From assembly GCF_004569635.1 (NCBI RefSeq), contig NZ_SPOZ01000002.1, forward strand, positions 1 to 64,000: a stretch of DNA of 64,000 bases. Reading direction: 5' to 3'. Source of the DNA: Streptococcus sp. LYSM12 (GTDB taxonomy: Bacteria; Bacillota; Bacilli; Lactobacillales; Streptococcaceae). The translations under genes were made by a program, and so were the position numbers. This document shows, piece by piece, positions 57,100 to 64,000 of the stretch. The notes below the pieces were generated by a model. The model saw only the letters and a program-made list of their open reading frames with translations. It ran no database searches and was not told the DNA's origin. Position 1 is the first letter of the stretch. The number at the start of each line of letters is the position of its first letter.

Positions 57100-57393
57100 A
57101 TGAAAACAAAATTGCACTACATCACTAGTTTGCTCTTGATTTTACTGATTGCTGGCCTATCTCTTGCCAATATGGAAACTGTCAAGGTCAGCTATCTCTT
57201 GGGATATTTTAAACTTCCCTTAATTATTCTTATTCTGGTCTCTGTCTTACTCGGTGCCATTATCGCAAATCTGATTGGTATGGGCAAGCAATTTGCAATC
57301 AAAGCTGAGTTGAAGCAAGCTCAGAAAGAATTGGAAAATCAAAAACGGGTATCGGCAGAGCAGGCAAAACAAGATCTCGAAAGCATCAACTAA
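57100..57393 (+). CDS. LapA-domain small membrane protein
   Basis: 97 residues: two membrane helices (about 6-26 and 38-62) with the short loop NMETVKVSYLLGYFKLPLII between them, then a charged coiled coil (AELKQAQKELENQKRVSAEQ). That is the LapA/DUF1049 layout. In Gram-negative bacteria LapA helps control lipopolysaccharide assembly; in streptococci the role is unknown. It begins 9 bases after gatD with a GGGG site and ends the operon at a hairpin. Its link to murT-gatD is by cotranscription only. Confidence 0.8.
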   Translation: MKTKLHYITSLLLILLIAGLSLANMETVKVSYLLGYFKLPLIILILVSVLLGAIIANLIGMGKQFAIKAELKQAQKELENQKRVSAEQAKQDLESIN

Positions 57394-57408
57394 TATCTTA
57401 TCAAAAGT

Positions 57409-57467
57409 CGAAAGAGTGGGTTCAATCGTGATTTCAAAATCTCGATTATCCTCACTCTTTCGTTTTT
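57409..57467 (+). terminator. Terminator of the murT-gatD operon
   Basis: CGAAAGAGTG (57409-57418) pairs with CACTCTTTCG (57453-57462), followed by TTTTT. A second internal stem is formed by AATCG and CGATT. Confidence 0.85.
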
Positions 57468-57504
57468 AGAATCATCCACTGAATGAGCCTTGCTTCCTAG
57501 GTTT

Positions 57505-58505
57505 CAAGCTCAGACTAATATAAGATACGATAGCGTTTGACGCGAGTTCCACTCGTTTTATTTCCAATCTCCCACAGTCTATTCCTAGACTGTGGGAGCA
57601 ACTCCTAGACAAAATAGGCAATCGAAGCAGGTTGCTTTGCAAGCAATGAGATTGTTCTTTTTGTCAGAGAGTTGTAGCTCGAGTTCGGTTACGCAAGATA
57701 CGAGAGCGTTCGACGCGAGTTTCACTCGTTTTATTTCCAATCTCCCACAGTCTATTCCTAGACTGTGGGAGCAACTCCTAGACAAAATAGGCGTCGAACA
57801 GAAGTTGCAAGTAACTTCGTCGTGAGCCCCCTAGGCTCGTCACAAATGCAATGCAGGGAGGAGCCAGCTAGCTACCGCTAAGATACAACATTTATCTTGT
57901 GATTTTTATAGTCATTTTTTGACTGTTTTGTCAGAGAGTTGTAGCCCGAGTTCAGTTACATCAAGATACAAAGCCCGTAAAACTCAAGGTAAAAATAGGA
58001 AACTTTGCGAAGACGTTTCGTCTAGCAAAGGCTTCTCTTTTTTACGCAGAGTTTAGGGCGGGTTCAGTTACATCAAGATACCAAGTCCGTAAAACTCAAG
58101 GTAAAAATAGGAAACTTTGCGAAGACGTTTCGTCTAGCAAAGGCTTCTCTTTTTTACGCAGAGTTTAGGGCGGGTTCAATTACATCAAGATACAAAGCAC
58201 GTTAAAAACTCAAAGCGAAAATAGGAAATTTGACGAGTGAAAAGCTCCAGTGGAGGTTTTCAGCCTACTTCCTAAAAGTATCCGTAAGCGAACATAATTC
58301 GCAACGGCTTCGTCTCTTTTTTACACAGCTCTTAGCCCGAGTTCAGTTATGCAAGATACAAAGCCCGTAAAACTCAAGGTAAAAATAGGAAACTTTGCGA
58401 AGACGTTTCGTCTAGCAAAGGCTTCTCTTTTTTACGTAGAGTTTAGGGCGGGTTCAATTTCACAAGATATACGGGTAGCCAATGTTCAAGAAACTCTTCA
58501 CTGGA
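57505..58505. repeat. Right arm of the modular inverted repeat flanking murT-gatD
   Basis: Mirror image of 53800-54805. Outward from the operon the modules are a shortened Y (57530-57680), Y (57700-57945), X (57970-58060), X (58080-58170), V (58195-58337) and one extra X (58360-58450). Junctions with GTTCAGTTACATCAAGATAC or close variants lie at about 57683, 57948, 58061, 58172, 58338 and 58451. Both arms share their outermost sequence (AACATTGG near GTATATCTTGTGAAATTGAA, read on the left-arm strand) and their innermost one (CTCGCGTCAA then CGTATCTT). No genes. Confidence 0.85.
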
Positions 58506-58608
58506 GTGCGCACATTTTCCAATTTCGGGCCTGCTAGGTTTGTCTTAGCCCCTGCTTTTGAGTCTCTAATCTCCATAGTCAAGAGATGATGGAGGCTTTC
58601 TATCTATT

Positions 58609-58713
58609 ATAGTCATTTCGTTTATCTTTTATGACTTCGTTCACTCGCTTTGCCGTACTCCAGTACAGCCTGCAGCTCCTTGCCTAGTACTAAGAGATAA
58701 ACGAAAAGACTAT
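58609..58713 (+). repeat. MITE-like repeat, copy 7 of 7
   Basis: Starts ATAGTCATTTCGTTTATCTT, ends AGAGATAAACGAAAAGACTA then T, 105 bases, with TTCGTTCACTCGCTTTGCC and CAGTACAGCCTGCAGCTCCT inside. With copy 5 it best defines the intact element. Confidence 0.85.
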
Positions 58714-58730
58714 ATCTAAATATTTACACT

Positions 58731-58767
58731 TTAAAAGGAGCCTCCATTAGCGGATAGGCTCCTTAAA
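58731..58767 (-). terminator. Terminator of the second ABC-F gene
   Basis: AAAGGAGCCT (from 58734) pairs with AGGCTCCTT (58755-58763), with A/T-rich flanks. It lies about 45 bases beyond the stop on the minus strand. Confidence 0.7.
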
Positions 58768-58808
58768 CTATGTATATCCTCCCTTTTCCCTAAAAAAACC
58801 ATAGTCTG

Positions 58809-60725
58809 TTATACAGAAGCAAGTATCTCAAGCTTCTCTGTTAAGTTCTCCCATTCCTGCATGAAATCAGCTTGTTGGTGCATTAAAGTATCCATTTCCT
58901 TTTGGAGTTCGGTCAATTCACCAACATCATTGGTCCCAAGCATCGCCTCTTGAAGCTGGGCTAAGCGATTTTCTAGATCGTCAATTTCAGTTTCGAGCTG
59001 CTCAATTTGGCGGGCTATTTTTCGCTGCTCTTTTTGGTTTTCTTTCTGCACTTGATAATCGCTAGCTCCGCTCGAATTCATTGTCTTTGCAAGGTCTCTT
59101 GGCTCTTCTACACTTGCTGATTGCTCAGCTTTTTTCTCCAAATAATAATCGTAATCCCCTAAATAAAGAGTACTGCCTGTCTCGGATAGTTCGAGAACCT
59201 TGGTTGCTACCCGATTGATAAAATAGCGGTCATGACTGACGAACAGTAGGGTTCCATCGTACTGAATCAAAGCATTTTCCAAGACTTCCTTGCTATCAAT
59301 ATCCAAATGGTTGGTCGGCTCATCCAGAATTAGAAAATTATTGTTTTCCATAGACAGTTTTGCCAACAAAACCCGCGCTTTTTCTCCACCAGAAAGCATA
59401 GAAATTGATTTTTTGACATCATCACCTGAAAAGAGAAAGGCTCCCAAACGGCTACGGATCTCCACTTCAGGAATTGTTGGAAACGCAGACCACAGTTCTT
59501 CTAAAACAGAATGAGAGGGGGTCAAGACAGACTGGGTCTGGTCATAGTAACCAACTTCAACATTGGCACCAAATCTCGCTTCACCTTTGATAAAAGGTAG
59601 CTGACCAATAATCGATTTTAAAAGGGTCGTTTTTCCGATACCGTTAGGACCTACAATAGCAATAGCATCAAGCTTCCGCTGGTCAATGTGAATCGGTTCC
59701 GAGAGAACCTCACCATTGTAGCCCACTGCAGCCTGCTCGACTGTAAGAACAATATTCCCAGAGGACTTGTTCGAATGGAAAGTCATCTTAGCAGATTTTT
59801 GCTCCAAGCTCGGCTTATCCAATCGCTCCATTTTCTCCAGTTGCTTACGCCTTGCTTGAGCCCTCTTGGTAGTGGAAGCTCGGACAATATTCTTCTGGAC
59901 AAAATCCTCCAACTTAGCAATCTCTTTTTGCTGCTTTTCATAGTTTTGCCATTCGGTCAACAACTTTTGTTCTTTTAATGCAACAAAGGTCGAATAATTC
60001 CCTACATAGCGCTCCAGAGAAGTCGCAGTCAAATCAAGCGTAATCGTTGTAACCTTGTCTAAGAAATAGCGGTCATGGCTAACAATAATAAGCGCCCCCT
60101 TGTAATGAACAAGATAGTTTTCCAGCCAGGCAATCGTTTCAATATCCAGGTGGTTAGTTGGCTCATCAAGAACCAATAATTCTGGCTTTTCTAACAACAT
60201 TTTAGCCAAAGACAGGCGGGTGTTTTGTCCACCTGATAGGGCTGAAATCTTCATCTGCCACATGGACTCGTCAAACTTAAAGCCGTTTAAAATAGCGTGA
60301 ATATCTGCCTCATAGGTAAAACCGCCCGCTAGGCGAAATTCTTCTGACAAATGATCATAGGCTTGAATTAACTGATCCAATTCTAAGCCTACCAATTCCC
60401 CCATTTGAATTTCCATATCCCGCAAGCGTTTTTCAATCTGGCGAAGCCCAGAAAAGACCTGTAGCATTTCCTCATAAATAGTATTTTCTGATTCAAAACG
60501 GCTATTTTGCGCCAGATAAGACAGGGACAAATCTTTCTTACGTATCATTTCCCCACTAGTCGGCGCTTCCTCACCGACTAAGATTTTGAGCAAGGTTGAC
60601 TTACCAGCACCATTTTTCCCTACAATGGCAATCCGATCTCGTTCGTCCACCTGCAAATTGATATTTTCAAAGAGCGCTTCCCCTGCAAAGGAGCGCTCAA
60701 TTTTAATTCCTTGTAGTATCATCAT
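58809..60725 (-). CDS. ABC-F family ATPase (Uup/YdiF-like)
   Basis: About 638 residues and soluble, with two ABC domains: Walker A GKNGAGKSTLL and GPNGIGKTTLL, signatures ALSGGQNTRLSLAKMLL and MLSGGEKARVLLAKLSM, Walker B LLVLDEPTNHLD and FLILDEPTNHLD. A basic linker (IVRASTTKRAQARRKQLEKM) joins them. A C-terminal coiled coil (QLETEIDDLENRLAQLQEAM to the end) distinguishes it from the other ABC-F protein in this window and fits Bacillus YdiF/Uup types. It likely acts on the ribosome or nucleic acid. The frame opens at 60752; the family start MMILQGIKIERSF points to 60725, though no good ribosome site is seen and AATAGAAGATG is duplicated just upstream. Confidence 0.87.
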   Translation of the reverse strand: MMILQGIKIERSFAGEALFENINLQVDERDRIAIVGKNGAGKSTLLKILVGEEAPTSGEMIRKKDLSLSYLAQNSRFESENTIYEEMLQVFSGLRQIEKRLRDMEIQMGELVGLELDQLIQAYDHLSEEFRLAGGFTYEADIHAILNGFKFDESMWQMKISALSGGQNTRLSLAKMLLEKPELLVLDEPTNHLDIETIAWLENYLVHYKGALIIVSHDRYFLDKVTTITLDLTATSLERYVGNYSTFVALKEQKLLTEWQNYEKQQKEIAKLEDFVQKNIVRASTTKRAQARRKQLEKMERLDKPSLEQKSAKMTFHSNKSSGNIVLTVEQAAVGYNGEVLSEPIHIDQRKLDAIAIVGPNGIGKTTLLKSIIGQLPFIKGEARFGANVEVGYYDQTQSVLTPSHSVLEELWSAFPTIPEVEIRSRLGAFLFSGDDVKKSISMLSGGEKARVLLAKLSMENNNFLILDEPTNHLDIDSKEVLENALIQYDGTLLFVSHDRYFINRVATKVLELSETGSTLYLGDYDYYLEKKAEQSASVEEPRDLAKTMNSSGASDYQVQKENQKEQRKIARQIEQLETEIDDLENRLAQLQEAMLGTNDVGELTELQKEMDTLMHQQADFMQEWENLTEKLEILASV

Positions 60726-60758
60726 AATTATTGCATCACATCTTCTATTCATCTTCTA

Positions 60759-61544
60759 TTAAGACAAACGTTCTTCTAATTGAAAATCAATTGGAAGCCA
60801 AGACAAAACCACTTCTAACTGCTTATCCCAATAGTACCATTCATGCCTACCAGGCGCTGTCTGATAATCAACCGTATAGCCTAGTTCTTTAAAGGACTGA
60901 GCTGCAAAGTTATTGGAAGCTAATAGGAAATCTTGCTCCCCACACCAGATATACATCTTCGTCATTTTATCTGCTTTTTTTGCTAGATTGACGAGGGAAT
61001 AAGGATTCTCTGGACTTTCCCAATCTGTAATCTCGCCAAAGGTTCCTGTCCAATAGGCAAGATTTCCCAAACTTTCCTTTCTTGGGTCAAACTCCTTAAA
61101 GCTAAGAGCACCTGATAGACTGGCAACATGAGAAAAGCGATTGGTTTCTAAGGCCAAATACATAGCTCCATAGCCTCCCATAGACAAGCCTGCAATGAAA
61201 GTCTTCTCACGTTTATCTGTCATATTGGGAAAAAAACGCTTTAACACATCTGGCAGTTCAATTGCTAACGCATCAAAATAAGGATACCCATACTGGGTAT
61301 TAACATACCAACCATTATGGGTATCTGGCATGACAACAATTAGATTGGTCTTGCGCACCAAGCGTTCCAAGGCTGTCAATCGCAACCAAGTCGTATCTCG
61401 CCCACCCATTCCATGCAGAAGATATAAGACAGGAATATCTGTGTCATCAGGCTTGTCCACTCGTCCCCTATCAGGGTACAAGATTTGGACTGATAAGTCC
61501 AAGTCCATCACAGATGAATAATAAGTAATACTCATTAGGGCCAT
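60759..61544 (-). CDS. Esterase (tributyrin esterase-like, esterase D family)
   Basis: The 261-residue alpha/beta hydrolase has [16 protein letters not shown] (oxyanion region, about 43-58), the nucleophile elbow [16 protein letters not shown] (about 118-133), and the catalytic His in [14 protein letters not shown] near the C-terminus. It resembles streptococcal EstA, which hydrolyses short acyl esters and can remove acetyl groups from sugars. No signal peptide is seen, so it is probably cytoplasmic. GGAGAGAAG precedes the start. It is 33 bases upstream of the ABC-F start, possibly cotranscribed. Confidence 0.88.
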   Translation of the reverse strand: MALMSITYYSSVMDLDLSVQILYPDRGRVDKPDDTDIPVLYLLHGMGGRDTTWLRLTALERLVRKTNLIVVMPDTHNGWYVNTQYGYPYFDALAIELPDVLKRFFPNMTDKREKTFIAGLSMGGYGAMYLALETNRFSHVASLSGALSFKEFDPRKESLGNLAYWTGTFGEITDWESPENPYSLVNLAKKADKMTKMYIWCGEQDFLLASNNFAAQSFKELGYTVDYQTAPGRHEWYYWDKQLEVVLSWLPIDFQLEERLS

Positions 61545-61731
61545 AATTCTTCTCTCCTTCTCAATAGAAAAAGTGCTGCTTTACCTTGTTCACAACTGCC
61601 ACCTGTTTCTGGTCATACTCAATTAAAAATCAACAGCATAGTAACAAGTGAAATGAAAAGTCGAACTAGCTTTCACCAAAGCAAGTTGACAAAGTATAGT
61701 GTTGATTTTAGTAGAGTATCATTTTGCTATG

Positions 61732-63393
61732 CTATTTGACTTCCATAATAACAGGTAGAATAGCAGGGCGTCTCTTGGTTTGGTCAAAAAGGTATTTTGC
61801 GAGTTCGTCACGGACAGATGCCTTAAGCTCTGTCCAGTCAAAATTATCTTTTGTAAAGTAATTTTCTACCGTTATATTGACTAATTCTGAAGCCTCACGT
61901 AAAATATCACGACTCTTTTTCACATAGATAAATCCACGTGTATTAACCTTGGCTTTTGAAACAATCCGTTTTTCACGACGATTGACCGTGATTGCTACAA
62001 TGAAAATACCATCTTCTGATAAGATTTTACGATCACGAAGAACGATGTTGCCAACATCTCCAATTGCATTTCCATCAATCATGACATCGCCTGCTGGGAC
62101 AGAACCATTATGGACAAATTCGCCTCGCTCATAGCTCATAATATCCCCACGTTTAACAATGAAAATATTTTCCGGATACAAACCTATTTCAAGTGCTGCT
62201 CGTGCATGAGCATCTAGCTGTCGATATTCCCCTTGCACTGGGAACAAATACTTAGGACGCAAGATATTCAACATTAGCTGCAAATCACGCGCGTTCCCAT
62301 GCCCTGATACTCGCAAATTCTTGGTGATTGATTTAACCACACCGCCTGCTTGGTAAATCATATTTTCCACCCTTGCCACAACTGCTTCTTTTGAAATAGT
62401 CGGTGTTGTGACAATGTAAACCAAGTCTCCCTCCTTGATTTCAACATAACGATGGCGACCGATTGACATCTTACGTAAGCCATTTAAAGGTTCACCCATA
62501 CGGCCTGTTTCTAAGATAATCAACTCATGTTCCTCAAACTTACTCATTTCTTTTGGCTTAATCAATAAACGTTCACTAACTAAGCGCAATTTCTTCAACT
62601 GAATAGCAGTGCGAACGATATTTTCTACGTCGTAGCCTGTCAACACCACACGGCGACCTGTTGCTTCAGCAGCATCAAAGATTTGCTGGATACGGACAAT
62701 ATTACTGGCAACCGCAGCAACGATGACGCGCCCTTCCCAATCTGCAATGGTATTGAGAATTTCTTCTGCTTCCTCATGCATACTGGCAACCTGAATATTG
62801 CTATCTGCATTGGCTGAGTCAGACAAGAGCGCTAGTACACCTTCATTTCCAATTTCTGCTAAACGACCAAAATCTGTCTTGTAAAAAGAATCTGCAGCTT
62901 GGTCAAATTTAAAATCGCCTGTATAAACAATATTTCCCTCATCTGTCTTAATGACAACCCCTAAACTTTCAGGAATCGAGTGGGTCGTTTTAAAGAAAGA
63001 CACAACAGAGGTCCCAAAATCAATCTCTGTTTCTGAATTAATGACATGAAAATCCTTGAATTTTTTAGTTGCATTATAATTCTTAACAACCAATTTAGCC
63101 AATTCAATGGTCAAATGAGATCCAAAAACGGGTACCCGTACATTTTCTAGCAAATAAGGCAAGGCTCCAATCGCATCCGCATGCCCATGGGTCAAAAATA
63201 CACCCGCCACACGTTGCTTATTTTCCACCAAATACTCAAAGTTTGGTACGATTACATCTACACCAAGCTGTTCATTCTCTGGATATTTCAGCCCAGCATC
63301 CAAGACAAAAATTGTGTCATTGACTTCGGTAATGTAGAGATTTTTTCCATTCTCACGAACACCGCCCAAAGCCACAATATTGATATCAGTCAT
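61732..63393 (-). CDS. rnjB: Ribonuclease J2
   Basis: 553 residues: metallo-beta-lactamase/beta-CASP ribonuclease. The metal motif reads FLTHGHADAIGALPYLL (about 66-82). In RNase J1 this is HGHEDHIG, so two ligands are replaced by Ala. This degenerate form is typical of RNase J2, which has weak activity alone and works in a J1/J2 complex for mRNA decay and maturation. VYTGDFKFDQ, LLSDSANAD, VSGHGNARDLQLMLNILRPK and the C-terminal domain follow normally. AAGGAG precedes the ATG. Monocistronic here. Confidence 0.93.
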   Translation of the reverse strand: MTDINIVALGGVRENGKNLYITEVNDTIFVLDAGLKYPENEQLGVDVIVPNFEYLVENKQRVAGVFLTHGHADAIGALPYLLENVRVPVFGSHLTIELAKLVVKNYNATKKFKDFHVINSETEIDFGTSVVSFFKTTHSIPESLGVVIKTDEGNIVYTGDFKFDQAADSFYKTDFGRLAEIGNEGVLALLSDSANADSNIQVASMHEEAEEILNTIADWEGRVIVAAVASNIVRIQQIFDAAEATGRRVVLTGYDVENIVRTAIQLKKLRLVSERLLIKPKEMSKFEEHELIILETGRMGEPLNGLRKMSIGRHRYVEIKEGDLVYIVTTPTISKEAVVARVENMIYQAGGVVKSITKNLRVSGHGNARDLQLMLNILRPKYLFPVQGEYRQLDAHARAALEIGLYPENIFIVKRGDIMSYERGEFVHNGSVPAGDVMIDGNAIGDVGNIVLRDRKILSEDGIFIVAITVNRREKRIVSKAKVNTRGFIYVKKSRDILREASELVNITVENYFTKDNFDWTELKASVRDELAKYLFDQTKRRPAILPVIMEVK

Positions 63394-63640
63394 GATAACT
63401 CCTTTATTTATTTTTTCTCTTTAAAGAAAATCGAAATCAGATTTAGCTTCCCAGACAAAAAAACGAGCTTTCAATCATAGAAAGAAACGAAATTCCGCAA
63501 GTTAATCCAACAAAGTATGATAGATTTGATTTTCAAAGAGTATTACTAACGGTCCTTGGTATCCCAAGTCGAATTACAGTCTTGCAATTTCTTGCATATC
63601 TGTACTATTATACCCTTTTTCCAATATTTTTTCAAAATAT
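63394..63640. other. Upstream region of rnjB
   Basis: AT-rich, no gene. It should contain the rnjB promoter; none is clear enough to call. Confidence 0.4.
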
Positions 63641-63965
63641 AGCTCAAAACAAGATACGAGGTGTTGAGGCGCATAGTGTACTCCTAGGGCAGCCGTATCT
63701 GTAAGCAGGCACAGCCCTGCAACAGCTACGGTAAAATTAGGAAATCTGAAGGGAGTGGGAAAGAACTCTATAGGTCCGTTTTTCCTTATTTCCTGCATTC
63801 TAGCTTAGGAGTGAAACGGTATATTCCCAGACCCTTTCACTCCCACCCCACACAGCTCCAATAGTCTGAGTAGTGACTGTTGGAAGTTGAACATGAAGCC
63901 AACGAGTTCGCAACAGTCGTAGAGGTCAGATTTGGAGTGTGAAACAGGAACAAAATATGAGTAAA
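63641..63965. repeat. Dispersed repeat, inverted copy of the 13.7-kb element plus a junction-like motif
   Basis: AACAAGATACGAG at about 63648 matches the junction motif of the murT-flanking arms. The part from about 63783 to 63965 carries, on the opposite strand, the ordered blocks seen at 13731-13918 (TTTCCTTATTTC, ATTCTAGCTT, AGACCC, CCAACAGTC as its complement, CGCAACAGTCGTAGAG, GGAGTGTGAAAC). The open frame at 63574-63798 has no ribosome site and lies in the repeat. Confidence 0.65.
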
Positions 63966-64000
63966 AACTCCAGTGGAGCTTTTTAGTCTGTTCCCTTAAA

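Noticed and set aside
54957-57393. murT-gatD as a composite transposon because of flanking repeats
   Set aside because: The flanking arms encode no transposase, have no clear transposon ends, and the genes are core cell-wall functions.
53800-58505. CRISPR-like interpretation of the repeated ~22-nt junctions
   Set aside because: Intervals are 90 to 280 bases and themselves repeated, not unique spacers of constant length, and no cas genes are present.
63574-63798. 74-codon minus-strand open frame near the right edge
   Set aside because: It lies in the dispersed repeat whose other copy (13.7 kb) does not keep the frame.

Overview
The window looks like a chromosomal segment of a low-GC Gram-positive coccus of the genus Streptococcus. 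Supporting features are DnaE followed by pfkA-pyk, the dnaG-rpoD pair, a tmRNA whose tag reads AKNTNSYALAA, YSIRK-like signal peptides with LPXTG anchors, the cdaA-cdaR-glmM and murT-gatD gene sets, and a glycolytic/maltodextrin layout with CcpA-type cre boxes. A Streptococcus suis-like species is my best guess, but that is inference. Nearly all genes are on the minus strand. The plus-strand exceptions are the GntR/ABC operon, a TVP38/TMEM64-family gene, mscL and the murT-gatD operon.

Layout. 1-0.4 kb holds the edge of an IS3-type element. 0.4-6.2 kb holds pyk, pfkA and dnaE. 7.0-8.9 kb is a YtrA-type regulator with an ABC exporter. 9.1-13.3 kb is a cell-wall-anchored pullulanase with a promoter and cre box. 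13.9-17.0 kb holds adenosine deaminase, tRNA-Ser(GGA), tmRNA, a VTT-domain membrane protein and a SufT-like protein. 17.2-20.4 kb is rpoD-dnaG with a 48-bp tandem array behind the rpoD terminator. 20.5-22.9 kb holds mscL, galE and rpsU. 23.2-30 kb is a surface-protein island: a small Cys-rich protein, an LPXTG protein with a lipase-like domain and G5 domains, and an LPXTG protein with eleven 76-residue Rib-like repeats. A dead transposase lies at its upstream edge. 31-34.9 kb is a tightly overlapping operon (hemW, acyl-ACP thioesterase, NUDIX, HAD-IIA, TIGR01906 membrane protein). 35-37.5 kb is glgP with a second terminator-linked tandem array. 38.4-42.8 kb is nucleoside salvage (rpiA, deoB, punA, deoD). 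42.9-46.7 kb holds lemA, a TPM-domain protein, a flotillin and a uracil-DNA glycosylase-type protein. 46.8-50.6 kb holds pepV, an ABC-F protein and a small membrane protein. 50.6-53.6 kb is glmM-cdaR-cdaA (c-di-AMP and cell-wall precursor synthesis). 55-57.4 kb is murT-gatD plus a LapA-like protein. 58.8-63.4 kb holds a second ABC-F protein, an esterase and RNase J2.

Genes that work together: pulA (extracellular alpha-glucan debranching) and glgP (intracellular phosphorolysis) both carry a cre box overlapping their predicted transcription start. rpiA, deoB, punA and deoD feed nucleoside ribose into central metabolism. glmM, cdaA/cdaR and murT/gatD all act on cell-wall precursors or their signalling.

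The least ordinary part of the window is non-coding. (1) The murT-gatD operon, which runs against its neighbours, is bracketed by two mirror-image arms of about 1 kb built from three kinds of module separated by a recurring junction of about 22 nt. (2) A MITE-like element of about 93-157 bp with inverted ends occurs seven times. (3) Two genes (rpoD, glgP) have a terminator hairpin that overlaps the stop codon and is followed by a minisatellite containing decayed copies of that hairpin. (4) Three genes have an extended -10 box placed exactly so that the transcript would start at the ATG (leaderless candidates). No CRISPR array, prophage or rRNA gene was seen. All identifications are from reading motifs; no database search was possible.
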